From CAVUAT01 sp963848045 (GTDB lineage Bacteria; Actinomycetota; Thermoleophilia; Solirubrobacterales; 70-9), in contig CAWKCC010000004.1 in assembly GCA_963848045.1 (NCBI GenBank), positions 186,001 through 250,000 on the forward strand: 64,000 bases of DNA, in the 5' to 3' direction. The notes below the pieces were generated by a model. The model saw nothing but the letters and a program-made list of their open reading frames with translations, was not told the DNA's origin and did no database searches. Below, piece by piece: positions 25,603 to 33,356 of the stretch. How positions within the stretch are numbered: position 1 is the stretch's first letter; each line of letters opens with the position of its first letter. The translations under genes and the position numbers were made by a program.

Positions 25603-25707
25603 TCAGCAGCCCAGGCAGACCTTGGCGAACACGGCCAGGCACGCCGCGAGGAAGCCGAGGCTGAGGATCAGGCGCAGCGTTTCGGGAAGGCGATGCGCTT
25701 TGGTCAT
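25603..25707 (-). CDS. 34-residue single-helix membrane peptide ending in Cys-Leu-Gly-Cys
   Basis: A short ATG frame just upstream of the ECF sigma gene (stop to start gap about 3 nt). It encodes a basic N-terminus (MTKAHRLPETLR), one hydrophobic helix (LILSLGFLAACLAVFAKV) and a C-terminal CLGC. Three cysteines in 34 residues is high for this genome. Position and membrane-helix logic support a real gene; the Shine-Dalgarno (AAAGAG) is weak. No family recognised. Confidence 0.45.
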   Translation of the reverse strand: MTKAHRLPETLRLILSLGFLAACLAVFAKVCLGC

Positions 25708-25738
25708 GGCTCTTTGACCCCGCTGGACGCAGCACGGT

Positions 25739-26887
25739 TCATCCTCGGATGTCGGGATTCCCGAAGAAGGCGGCGAGCGCGAACCAGAACTGGTCGTCGT
25801 GGGCGACGGGGCGCAGCCGCGATCCCGCCAGGGGGCCGCGAGTGGCGCGACCGCTCAGATCCCAAAGGGAGCCCGTCTGACGATCGCGAACCTCGCCGCG
25901 TTCGCCAACCGATTCGAAGCTGAGCTCGCGGCCATCTACGGTGCGCTCGAAGACGGCGGCCGCACCGACCACGCGGCCGGCTGCGATCGACTCGCTGTCG
26001 AGGGCGGAGGCGACGCTCGGGTCGAAGAGCACGACCACGGGCTCAGCTTCGATCCGGTCGTTGACCGGCGCCTCCTCGGCGAGGCGGGTGAACGGATAGA
26101 CGATCGCCCGGTCCCCGGTCCGCACCGCCGCCACGCGCTCCTTCGGCGGCAGCGCGTCGTCGATCTCGCCTTCGAACAGGAATGGTCGAGATCCCTCGCG
26201 GTCGTAGCCGACGTAGGGATTGCTGCCGTAGTCGCGGCTGTTGCCCGTCTGCCGGGAGAGCACCTCGCCATCGGGATGCAGGCGGCGGAACTCCCCCCAG
26301 GAGAGGATCGGCGAGGGCAGCACCTCGAGCGCGGTCCCGGTGAGCTCGCCGACGATCGCCTCGGCGGTCAGCTGCTGCCACCAGGACTCGGTCTGGCGGT
26401 CGTACATGACGAGGTCGGAGTTGCGCAGCATCCCGGTTGTCCCGAACTCCAGGGTCCGGCCCTCGAGCTCGCGGCTGAAGGCGACGGTCGAGTTGCACAG
26501 CGGGCAGTAGGTGACCGCCACCGGCCTGCCGGCGATCACGTCGTTGACGATCTCGTGCCAGACGAGGATCTGGAGCGGATAGGCGCGGGTGGTGCCCGCC
26601 AGCTCGAGCGTCGCGACCGGCTCCGCAGGCTCCAGGAAGCCGTCCGCCTCCTCGACCGACACGAACCTGGGCTCGTCGATCGAGGGGATGCCGTCCTTCG
26701 GCGGCCCGCCGCTGACCAGCTCGCCGAGGGGGACGCTGTGCTTGGAGAAGTCGGTGCTCCAACCCTCGGTGCTGAACGGAGCCTCGCCCGAGGCGCTCGG
26801 CTCCCCGGCGCCACCCGACCCGCAGCCGGCGAGCGCGAGCAGCGCGAGCGCCGGCACTGCGAGTGCGATCGAGCGGACCGTTGCCAT
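25739..26887 (-). CDS. DUF3179 lipoprotein
   Basis: 382 residues with a lipoprotein signal peptide (ALAVPALALLALAGC, lipobox Cys about 22). The mature part is a DUF3179 domain: AYPLQILVWHEIVND, then CPLCNSTVAF with a CxxC, then GMLRNSDLVMYDRQTESWW. DUF3179 has no assigned function; the CxxC may bind metal. The frame is open to 27460, but that extension overlaps the DUF547 gene in another phase, and the ATG at 26887 starts a textbook signal peptide with AAAGGG upstream. Likely co-transcribed with the genes on both sides. Confidence 0.88.
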   Translation of the reverse strand: MATVRSIALAVPALALLALAGCGSGGAGEPSASGEAPFSTEGWSTDFSKHSVPLGELVSGGPPKDGIPSIDEPRFVSVEEADGFLEPAEPVATLELAGTTRAYPLQILVWHEIVNDVIAGRPVAVTYCPLCNSTVAFSRELEGRTLEFGTTGMLRNSDLVMYDRQTESWWQQLTAEAIVGELTGTALEVLPSPILSWGEFRRLHPDGEVLSRQTGNSRDYGSNPYVGYDREGSRPFLFEGEIDDALPPKERVAAVRTGDRAIVYPFTRLAEEAPVNDRIEAEPVVVLFDPSVASALDSESIAAGRVVGAAAVFERTVDGRELSFESVGERGEVRDRQTGSLWDLSGRATRGPLAGSRLRPVAHDDQFWFALAAFFGNPDIRG

Positions 26888-26931
26888 CAACCCTTTGACC
26901 CTGCCGCCGGGTCCGACGATTCGTCTCGCGG

Positions 26932-27732
26932 TCAGCCCGGCTGACGCGCCGCGACGGTCCAGTCGAAGCGGGAGTAGCGCACCCGGACGTCGCCGCCCCG
27001 CTGCCGCAGGCAGTCGTCGAGCGCCGGCAGGTGGCGCGCGGCGAAGGCCAGCCGCTGCCGGCGCGATCCGAAGTCGGCCCGGTAGAGCCGCAGAAGGCTG
27101 GGGAGCGTCACCCTGCCGGTCTCGGGATCGACCTTCGCCTCGGCCTGCATGTAGGCGCGCGTGGCGAGATCGAGCTGGCCCTCGAGGCCTTCGGGCGAGT
27201 AGTCCCTGATCGGTGGGCAGGAGTTGGCGCCGCAGTTGAGCGCGAAGTGGATTCGCGGGTCGAGGCGCGAGGGCGCCGCCGCCAGTCGTGGGTCCGAGCG
27301 CCGCAGCGGTCGCCGCAGCCGGTAGGGCGGCCGCCTGTTGAGCCGGAGCAGGCCGTTCTCGATCAGGTTGAGCGGGTAGTCGCGGCCGCCGACCCTGTAG
27401 GCGGTCCTGTCGAACAGCCGCAGATGGCGAAGCAGGCTTCCTCGCAGCGGCTTCACGCACAGCCGGTGGAGCACGAGGGCGTTGTAGAGGTTGAGCCAGA
27501 ATGCGATCCGCGCCTCATCGCCCTCGATGCGCTCGGGGGCGACGCGATCGAGCTGGCCCGTGAGCCGGTCCAGGAGAGCGCACTGCTCCGGACCGGCGAC
27601 GCGCTTGGCTTCCGCCAGGATCTGCTGCGAGAGGGCGATCGGCCCGAGCTGCGAGCCGGACGCAGTGGCCGACCCCGACTCGAGGCCACCCGCCAAAGCG
27701 CCGCCGTTCAGCAGCTGGGGCCGGGCCGTCAC
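26932..27732 (-). CDS. DUF547 domain protein
   Basis: 266 residues with the DUF547 hallmarks: IAFWLNLYNALVLH, the segment DRTAYRVGGRDYPLNLIEN, and IHFALNCGANSCPPI. The fold resembles papain/transglutaminase-like proteins, with the Cys of NCGANSCP as candidate nucleophile; activity is not established. There is no signal peptide. Its ATG overlaps the upstream methyltransferase stop by 4 nt, so it belongs firmly to the radical SAM operon. DUF547 proteins are frequently met beside radical SAM genes. Confidence 0.88.
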   Translation of the reverse strand: MTARPQLLNGGALAGGLESGSATASGSQLGPIALSQQILAEAKRVAGPEQCALLDRLTGQLDRVAPERIEGDEARIAFWLNLYNALVLHRLCVKPLRGSLLRHLRLFDRTAYRVGGRDYPLNLIENGLLRLNRRPPYRLRRPLRRSDPRLAAAPSRLDPRIHFALNCGANSCPPIRDYSPEGLEGQLDLATRAYMQAEAKVDPETGRVTLPSLLRLYRADFGSRRQRLAFAARHLPALDDCLRQRGGDVRVRYSRFDWTVAARQPG

Positions 27733-28577
27733 CCGTCCACCGGGGCGGCGTCGCGCGCCGCGATGATCGCGTAGCCGAGGGAGCCCTCAGCGATCGCCCG
27801 CCGCGCCAGCCCGGCCAACTCGATCGCAGCTTCGATCTCGATCGGCGAGCCCGAGAGGCGTCCGAGGCCGAGCAGCCGCGCCCCGCGCAGCCGCTCCTCG
27901 ACCCGGCCGGCGAAGTGAGCCGCGTCAGGCTCGCGAGTCTCCACTGCAAACGGCTCCAGCCCCGCGCCCCGGAGCAGGCCCTCGTAGCCCTCCTGGCTGA
28001 GCGCCGAACCGACGCAGGCGATCGTCGAGAGCGGGCCGAGCAGCTCGGGCGGCAGGCGCTCCTGGTCGACGGTCACGTCGGAGATCACCACCCTGCCCCC
28101 GGGGCTGAGCACCCGCCGCATCTCGGCCAGCGCCAGCGCCTTGTCCGGGAAGGTGCAGAGCGAGCACTCGCAGAGCACGGCGTCGAAGGACGCGGAGGTG
28201 AGCGGCAAGGCCTCGGCATCGCCACGCAGGAAGCTGACTCGGTCCCCCAGGCCCTCGGCCTCGGCCTGCGCCCGCGCCCCGAGCACAGCCGTCTCGCCGT
28301 ATTCGACGCCGACCGCCCGGCAGCCCAGCTCGCGGACCGCCTTGAGCGCCGAGGCACCGCCTCCCGAGGCGACGTCGAGCAGCCAGTCCCCCCTTCCCAT
28401 GGCGAGCAGCTCGAGTGCCCGCCCGGTGGTCGCCTCGCCTCCAGGGTGAAGCTCCTCGCCGAGCAGCCAGCGAACGGCGGGATCGGCGTACACCGATGCG
28501 CAACAGCTCTTCAGCTCCTCGGGCGCGAGCGGCCGGTCGGGCGCGAGCGCCAGCGCGGAGAGGGGATCCGCGCTCAC
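27729..28577 (-). CDS. Class I SAM-dependent methyltransferase with N-terminal LKxCC motif
   Basis: 282 residues. The Rossmann SAM site is LLDVASGGGASAL (about residues 66-78), with the acidic GDAEALPL and the CSLCTFPD segment following. The N-terminus EELKSCCASVYADPAV carries a vicinal Cys pair, which recalls the thiol motifs of arsenite methyltransferases (ArsM) although the rest differs. GTG at 28577 overlaps the radical SAM stop by 4 nt; the open frame further upstream is a shadow of that gene. It overlaps DUF547 by 4 nt. Substrate unknown. Confidence 0.85.
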   Translation of the reverse strand: MSADPLSALALAPDRPLAPEELKSCCASVYADPAVRWLLGEELHPGGEATTGRALELLAMGRGDWLLDVASGGGASALKAVRELGCRAVGVEYGETAVLGARAQAEAEGLGDRVSFLRGDAEALPLTSASFDAVLCECSLCTFPDKALALAEMRRVLSPGGRVVISDVTVDQERLPPELLGPLSTIACVGSALSQEGYEGLLRGAGLEPFAVETREPDAAHFAGRVEERLRGARLLGLGRLSGSPIEIEAAIELAGLARRAIAEGSLGYAIIAARDAAPVDG

Positions 28578-30037
28578 GCCTCGCCCGCCATCGCGGTCGC
28601 CGCGGCGCTCGAAGTCTCCCGGCGCACCTGTTCGCGGTAGCCCACTGAGTTGTAGGCGCAGAATGGGATCAGGCGCCCGTCGGGCGTGATCTCCGACACG
28701 CAACATTTCTTCAGCTTCTCGACATCTAGCGTGTAGGGGTCCTGGAAGTCCTGGGTGACGATCATGAAGCCGCTGGCGGCGACCTCGCGCAGCTCGACCG
28801 GCATCCCGGTCGCACAGGCCACGCAGTCGAGCCGCTCCGCGACGGGCCCGCTGCCACCGGCGGCCTTCGCCGACCACAGCCCCTCGAGGGCCTCGCGCAC
28901 CTCCAGGTCCGGCACGGCCCGGTTGGTGACGTAGTCCAGGTAATCCTCAACGTCTACGAGCCGCGGCAGCGGCATCAGGTCCTCGCCGTCGTACAGGGCG
29001 AAGGTCGCCGAGCGACAGCTCGGAGAGCAGCACGGCACCGGCACGAAGTCGTCCGCCCGGAACCATTCGGGAAGCTGCTCACTGATCAGATCGATCACGT
29101 CGGAGTTGGTGAGCTTGTCGAGCGGATCGGCGTCCGCCCGGAAGCGCCCCGAGTGGGTGACCGGCTGGAAGAAGACACCTGTCACCGCGGGGTGCTCGAT
29201 CCCGAGGCGAACGATCGGCCCGACCTCGTGCTCGTTCAGGTCGCGCTCGAGCGCCGCCGCCAGTGAGACGCTGACGCCCGCCTCGGCGCAGCGATCCAGG
29301 GCCCGCAGCTTCTCCTCGCTGAGGTCCTTGCCTCGCATCGACATCTGCGTCGCGCGATCGAGGCCGTCGAACTGGAGGTAGACGTGGACCCCGATCTCGG
29401 CCAGGGCCGGGGCGAACCGGGGATCGCGCGCCAGGCGGATGCCGTTGGTGTTCAGCATCACCAGCTCGATGCCGCGATCGCGCGCCGCTTGCAGCATCTC
29501 GAGGATCTGGGGGTGGATCGAGGGCTCGCCGCCCGAGAGCTGCACGGACTCCGGAGATCCCTCCGCCCCCACGAAGGCGTCGAGCATCGACTCGACCTGC
29601 TCCAGGCTGAGCTGGAAGCCGTGCTCCTGCGGACCGGTGCCGGAGTCGGCGAAGCAGATCGGGCAGTCGAGGTTGCAGGCCGTGTTGACCTCGATGATCC
29701 CCAGGCAGGTGTGCTGGGCGTGCTCCGGGCAGATGCCGCAATCGTGCGGGCAGCCCCGCTCGCTTTCGGTCTGGCGCTCGAGCGGCTGCTCGCCGGGCTT
29801 GTTGAAGCGTTGGATCTCGAGGTAGCGCTCGGCGTCGCCATAGACGACGGCCTCGAAGAGACCATGGTCAGGGCAGGCGCGCGAGAGCACGACGCGCCCG
29901 TCGCGCTCCAGCAGCTCCGCGGCGAGAAGCCGCTTGCACTCGGGGCAGATCGAACTCGTCGGCGCCAGCGACCCCGGCCGGCGAGCCGCGGCGTCCACCG
30001 CCGATTCGATCTCCCCGGATCCGGAGGTTGCCGTCAT
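28574..30037 (-). CDS. Radical SAM enzyme of the MJ0619/Tes-like group (COG1964 type)
   Basis: 487 residues. An N-terminal zinc-ribbon-like part (ICPECKRLL, plus a further CPDHG) leads to CPHDCGICPEHAQHTC and then the radical SAM cluster CNLDCPIC in NTACNLDCPICFADSG. The core continues with SGGEPSIHPQI and VMLNTNGI. A Cys-rich C-terminus (VPCCSPSC, CVACATG, LKKCCVSEI, PFCAYNS) can hold extra clusters. Relatives include the pterin methylase MJ0619 and the tetraether-lipid synthase Tes, which join unactivated carbons. ATG at 30037 is chosen; the upstream extension looks non-coding. It heads the operon. Confidence 0.88.
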   Translation of the reverse strand: MTATSGSGEIESAVDAAARRPGSLAPTSSICPECKRLLAAELLERDGRVVLSRACPDHGLFEAVVYGDAERYLEIQRFNKPGEQPLERQTESERGCPHDCGICPEHAQHTCLGIIEVNTACNLDCPICFADSGTGPQEHGFQLSLEQVESMLDAFVGAEGSPESVQLSGGEPSIHPQILEMLQAARDRGIELVMLNTNGIRLARDPRFAPALAEIGVHVYLQFDGLDRATQMSMRGKDLSEEKLRALDRCAEAGVSVSLAAALERDLNEHEVGPIVRLGIEHPAVTGVFFQPVTHSGRFRADADPLDKLTNSDVIDLISEQLPEWFRADDFVPVPCCSPSCRSATFALYDGEDLMPLPRLVDVEDYLDYVTNRAVPDLEVREALEGLWSAKAAGGSGPVAERLDCVACATGMPVELREVAASGFMIVTQDFQDPYTLDVEKLKKCCVSEITPDGRLIPFCAYNSVGYREQVRRETSSAAATAMAGEA

Positions 30038-30141
30038 CAGATATCCGACCCGCCCTCGCCCCAGACGATTCAGGCTGAGGCGTCGTATCTGCGACTGCCG
30101 CTGATATCGGCGGCCCGGCCGCTCGTCACCATCGCGAAAGC

Positions 30142-30540
30142 CTACGCCGCCGGGGCTCGCGCCAAGCTGACCCGCCCGATCGTGACGATTCGTTCGGGGT
30201 CGGCCTCGGAGGCGATCTCGACATCGACGACTGCGCGGGTGCGACCGGCGCGAACGCACCGGGCCATCACTCGATGCGGCTCGGGCCGGGCGAGGCGGAG
30301 CGCCTCGAGTGCGAGGCTCGCAACGACCCAGTCGCCCCCCGCGGCGGACACCGCCGCATACCAAGCTGCGGAGTCGATGCAGGTCGCGAGCGCCCCGCCA
30401 TGCAGGTAGGTCTGGTCCTCGTCCTCCACGACAGAAGCCTCGCCGGGGTTCAGTCGCAGGGTCGCGACACCGCCCTCGGCGCCCTCCAGGGTGAGGCCGA
30501 TCGCGGCATCCAGCCTCGACGCGGTCTCGGGCAGGCCCAT
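30142..30540 (-). CDS. PaaI-type hotdog thioesterase
   Basis: 132 residues with the single hotdog-fold pattern YLHGGALATCIDSAAW, where the HGG loop and following Asp/Ser are the PaaI-type active-site region, then the strand VVASLALEALRLARP and VVDVEIAS. Likely hydrolyses an acyl- or aryl-CoA. The start is ATG six bases after the end of the saccharopine dehydrogenase-like gene, so the two form an operon. No specific substrate can be read. Confidence 0.85.
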   Translation of the reverse strand: MGLPETASRLDAAIGLTLEGAEGGVATLRLNPGEASVVEDEDQTYLHGGALATCIDSAAWYAAVSAAGGDWVVASLALEALRLARPEPHRVMARCVRAGRTRAVVDVEIASEADPERIVTIGRVSLARAPAA

Positions 30541-30546
30541 GGTCGG

Positions 30547-31827
30547 CTAGCCGGTGACCGAGAAGCGCACGCGGGCGCGCTCGAACCGCGGGATGGAATC
30601 CGCGCCGAGCGCGGTGGCGGGTGTAAGGCATCCGGACCGCTCCGGCGTGGCGCCCGGCTCGGCAAGCAGCAGGCCGGCCTCGCCGAGCATCCTGGCCGTG
30701 GCGAGGTAGCCGGGGTGGCCATCGGCATCGACCTCGATGCCGAGCTCGTGACCGCCCTTGGTGCGGGCCGACACCGACATCCGCCAACGCCAATCCTCGA
30801 GCCTGTCGGCCGCGGGGCCGAACCCCGACGACGGGAACGTGAACCGCATCAGCTCGGCAGCCCGCTGCCTGATGCCCGGACGGGCTCGGGCCAGCGCGCC
30901 GAAGCCGGCCTGGACGCCGGAGAACGCTCCCGCGGCTGCGTAGCGCAGCGGCAGGGTTACGGCCGGGCCACCGATCGAGACCCCCTCCCGGTAGCGGAAC
31001 GGCTCACCAGGCGCCTCGCCGCGCTCGGCGGCGAGAATCTCGGCGGTCCGCTGGATCACGGCGGGGTTGATGAAGGCGGCCGGGCTGAGCGGCGCGATCA
31101 CGTCCCCGCGCGCGTTGCGGCGCGGCGCCACTGAGATCGGGCTGCGAGCGCGAACCCGCTCGGCCCGTCGCGGGTCGGCGATCAGGGCGGCGGGATCGGT
31201 CGCCACCGGCGCGTTCTCGGAGCCGGCTACCTCGGCCATGCTCTGCATCGTGCCGCCCGAGAGCAGGTCGGAGGGTCGCGGCACGCCGGGGGGCGGCGTC
31301 GTACCGACCTCGAGGTCGACCTCGGCCAGCTCCTCGCCCCAGCGCTCGCGCGCCGTCTGCCCGCCGAGCAGCACGGCGAGATCGGGCGGGAGGGCCTCGA
31401 AGCCGCAGACCTGCACAAGCTTGATCCCCGCCTCGCGGGCGCGCTCGTCGAACTCAGCCGAGATGAGCTTGACGAAGGGGATCTCCCCGGTCAGGTCGAG
31501 GTAATGCGCGCCGCCGCCGACGCAGGCTTCGATCACCGGGCGCCCGCGGGTCGTGTAGGGGCCGACGAGGTTGAGCACGACCTGCGCGCGCGAGGCCATC
31601 GCATCGAGGGAGCCGGCGTCGCCGAGGTCGGCGACGATCGTGGGCGCGTCCTCCACCCCGTGCTCGGCCAGGACCCGCTCCAGCTTCGCCGGGTCGCGGG
31701 CCGCGGCGGCCCAGCGGGCGCCGGTCCGGGCGCTCTGCTCGGCCAGGTGGGCGGCTACGAGGCGACCGGTGACGCCGGTGGCCCCGAAGACCACGACGTC
31801 GAAGTCGCGCTCGCTCACGCGCGCCAC
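30547..31827 (-). CDS. Saccharopine dehydrogenase-like NAD(P)-binding protein (trans-acting enoyl reductase type)
   Basis: 426 residues with the N-terminal Rossmann loop VVFGATGVTGRLVAAHLAEQ and the catalytic-domain segment HYLDLTGEIPFVK. The overall layout matches the saccharopine dehydrogenase NADP-binding family that includes mycobacterial trans-acting enoyl reductases of lipid synthesis. Lysine metabolism is unlikely, since no Lys pathway gene is nearby. The start is GTG at 31827, nine bases after the sigma factor stop; a second GTG three codons in is possible. Coupled to the thioesterase, which supports a lipid role. Confidence 0.85.
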   Translation of the reverse strand: MARVSERDFDVVVFGATGVTGRLVAAHLAEQSARTGARWAAAARDPAKLERVLAEHGVEDAPTIVADLGDAGSLDAMASRAQVVLNLVGPYTTRGRPVIEACVGGGAHYLDLTGEIPFVKLISAEFDERAREAGIKLVQVCGFEALPPDLAVLLGGQTARERWGEELAEVDLEVGTTPPPGVPRPSDLLSGGTMQSMAEVAGSENAPVATDPAALIADPRRAERVRARSPISVAPRRNARGDVIAPLSPAAFINPAVIQRTAEILAAERGEAPGEPFRYREGVSIGGPAVTLPLRYAAAGAFSGVQAGFGALARARPGIRQRAAELMRFTFPSSGFGPAADRLEDWRWRMSVSARTKGGHELGIEVDADGHPGYLATARMLGEAGLLLAEPGATPERSGCLTPATALGADSIPRFERARVRFSVTG

Positions 31828-31836
31828 GCGACGCGG

Positions 31837-32781
31837 CTAGGCCGCGTCGCGCCAGTCCTCGAGCGAGCCTGCGACTGCCAGGCGCTCGAGGGCCCGCTGC
31901 TCGAGCTTGCGAGCGTGGTCCTGCTTGATGCCTAGCTCCCGCGCCGTGTCGCGCAGATTGGTCTCGGCGCGACCGCCGGTGCCGAAGCGCAGCTCCAGCA
32001 CCCGCCGCTCGAGCTCGGTGAGCTCACCGAGCGCCGAGGAGACGGCCTGCTCGCGGTGGTTCTCGACGACCTCGTCCTCGGGCGCGGGCGCCTCGTCGGT
32101 GCGCAACTCGCCGAGCGTGGTGTCGCTGTCGCCGCTCACCGTCTGGTCGAGGCTGGCCGTGACCTGCGTGAGGTCGCGCAGCATCGCAACCTCCTCCCGG
32201 GAGAACTTGGAGTTCGCGGCGATCTCCTCCTCGCTGGGCACGTGATCGAGCTCGGCCGTGAGCTGGGACTCGATCCGGTTCAGGGTGCGCAGCTGCTGCG
32301 CCACGTTCGCGGGCACGCGAATCTCGCGGCCCGAGTTGTCGAGGCCGCGCTGGATCGACTGCTGGATCCAGAGCGTCGCGTAGGTCGAGAACTTGAAGCC
32401 CTTGCGCCAGTCGAACTTCTCGGTGGCGCGGATCAGCCCGGGCATCGCCTCCTGGATCAGGTCCATGAACGACAGCCCGAGGCCGCGATAGCGGCGGGCG
32501 ATCGAGACGACCAGGCGCAGGTTGGAGTTGACCAGCTTCTCCTTGGCCTGCAGGTCGCCCTTCTCGATGCGCTTGGCGAGGTCGATCTCCTCCGCCGCGC
32601 TGAGCAGCGGAAAGCGACCGGCCTGGTTGAGGAAGATCCTGAGGCCGTCGGTGGTCTCGACGTCGGCGGTGGCGTGATCGGCGGCGCGACGCGCGTCCTC
32701 GCGCGTGCGCGGCCGGTCGTGATCGCCACGGGCTCGCGACCGGCTCCTCTTCTTCTTGCTGTGGTTTCTCGACTCGCTCAT
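31837..32781 (-). CDS. RpoD-family sigma factor without region 1.1
   Basis: 314 residues: a basic N-terminus, region 1.2 (LRIFLNQAGRFPLLSAAEEIDLAKRI), region 2 (LVVSIARRYRGLGLSFMDLIQEAMPGLIRATEKFD), region 3 and region 4 (LTELERRVLELRFG, LGIKQDHARKLEQRALERL). Region 2.2-2.3 reads QEAMPGL where almost all primary sigmas have QEGN(L/I)GL, and region 2.4 reads WIQQ where WIRQ is usual. Missing region 1.1 suggests a group 2 or accessory sigma. AGGAG is five bases before the ATG, and tandem repeats lie just upstream. Confidence 0.9.
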   Translation of the reverse strand: MSESRNHSKKKRSRSRARGDHDRPRTREDARRAADHATADVETTDGLRIFLNQAGRFPLLSAAEEIDLAKRIEKGDLQAKEKLVNSNLRLVVSIARRYRGLGLSFMDLIQEAMPGLIRATEKFDWRKGFKFSTYATLWIQQSIQRGLDNSGREIRVPANVAQQLRTLNRIESQLTAELDHVPSEEEIAANSKFSREEVAMLRDLTQVTASLDQTVSGDSDTTLGELRTDEAPAPEDEVVENHREQAVSSALGELTELERRVLELRFGTGGRAETNLRDTARELGIKQDHARKLEQRALERLAVAGSLEDWRDAA

Positions 32782-32787
32782 ATGCTC

Positions 32788-32821
32788 CTAAGCTTTCCTA
32801 ACCTATTCTAAGCTTTCCTAA
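32788..32821. repeat. Two direct 14-bp repeats with 20-bp period upstream of the sigma gene
   Basis: CTAAGCTTTCCTAA occurs at 32788-32801 and again at 32808-32821. The period of 20 bp is about two helical turns, so both copies face the same side of the DNA. The block ends about 7 bp before the sigma factor ATG and contains its Shine-Dalgarno edge. On the minus strand a TAGAAT (-10-like) lies between the copies. It is a candidate operator for autoregulation. Confidence 0.6.
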
Positions 32822-33143
32822 ACATTACTCTGCTTCTAGACCCGCGTTATCGTCCTCCGGCGCGGTGGGTCGGCCGTCTTTGTCTCGCTTGCGCCGGCGG
32901 TCTCGGGGGAGCGAAACACCGCCGTGCTGCTACAGCAGTAGAGGGTTACTGGGCTCCAATCACGGCCCCGCAATGCGATTCCGGAGCGCTAACGATTGAT
33001 AAGCCTATCAGACTGGTCGGAGTTGTCAACCGGCGCCCCGGACACGTAAGACGACCTGATTAGCGCATTTTGGGGCAAGCACCGGACGGGAACGACCCGC
33101 TGGGTCACGCCTCCGCCGGCCGCCACGCTCGTTACCGCGGAGC
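32822..33143. other. Intergenic region, about 320 bp, without a recognisable gene
   Basis: Lies between the sigma gene 5' end and the 3' end of the Cys-rich small gene, so it can hold the sigma promoter and long leader. Visible elements are a palindrome TGATA-AGCC-TATCA at 32997-33010, a palindrome CTGCT-AC-AGCAG near 32928-32939, and a locally lower GC content than the flanks. No open frame here has coding character or a convincing start. Confidence 0.4.
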
Positions 33144-33356
33144 CTAGCCTGGGCTCGGGGGCCGCTCCCGACCGGCTCCGGGCGCAGGAGCGGCCTCATA
33201 CCCGGTGCAAGAGGCGACCGGCAGCCGCGGATATCGCGGGAAGGCGGGGTCGCTGCGCGAGAGGTCACACAGCGAGAAGGTCGAGCCGCGCGTGTTGGGC
33301 ACGAGTCGCTGGTGAAGGCAACGGTCGCAGAGACCCGCCGACGGGGCGCAACTCAC
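33144..33356 (-). CDS. 70-residue Cys-rich small protein
   Basis: The core reads LCDRCLHQRLV, then RGSTFSLC, then DPAFPRYPRLPV and a final Cys in SCTGYE, spaced C10-x2-C13-x16-C30-x19-C50. I recall this RGSxFxLC...DPxFPxYPxLPV...CxGY pattern from small uncharacterised bacterial proteins; four spaced Cys suggest a metal site. The GTG start overlaps the upstream coiled-coil gene's TGA by 4 nt, which supports a real coupled gene. No function known. Confidence 0.65.
   Translation of the reverse strand: MSCAPSAGLCDRCLHQRLVPNTRGSTFSLCDLSRSDPAFPRYPRLPVASCTGYEAAPAPGAGRERPPSPG

Noticed and set aside
26888..27460. N-terminal 190 codons of the longest frame at the DUF3179 gene
   Set aside because: Overlaps DUF547 in another phase and precedes a complete lipoprotein signal peptide starting at 26887.
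30038..30793. Upstream extension of the radical SAM frame
   Set aside because: Arg/Gly/His-rich translation with no motif, running through the 100-bp intergenic region and under the thioesterase gene.
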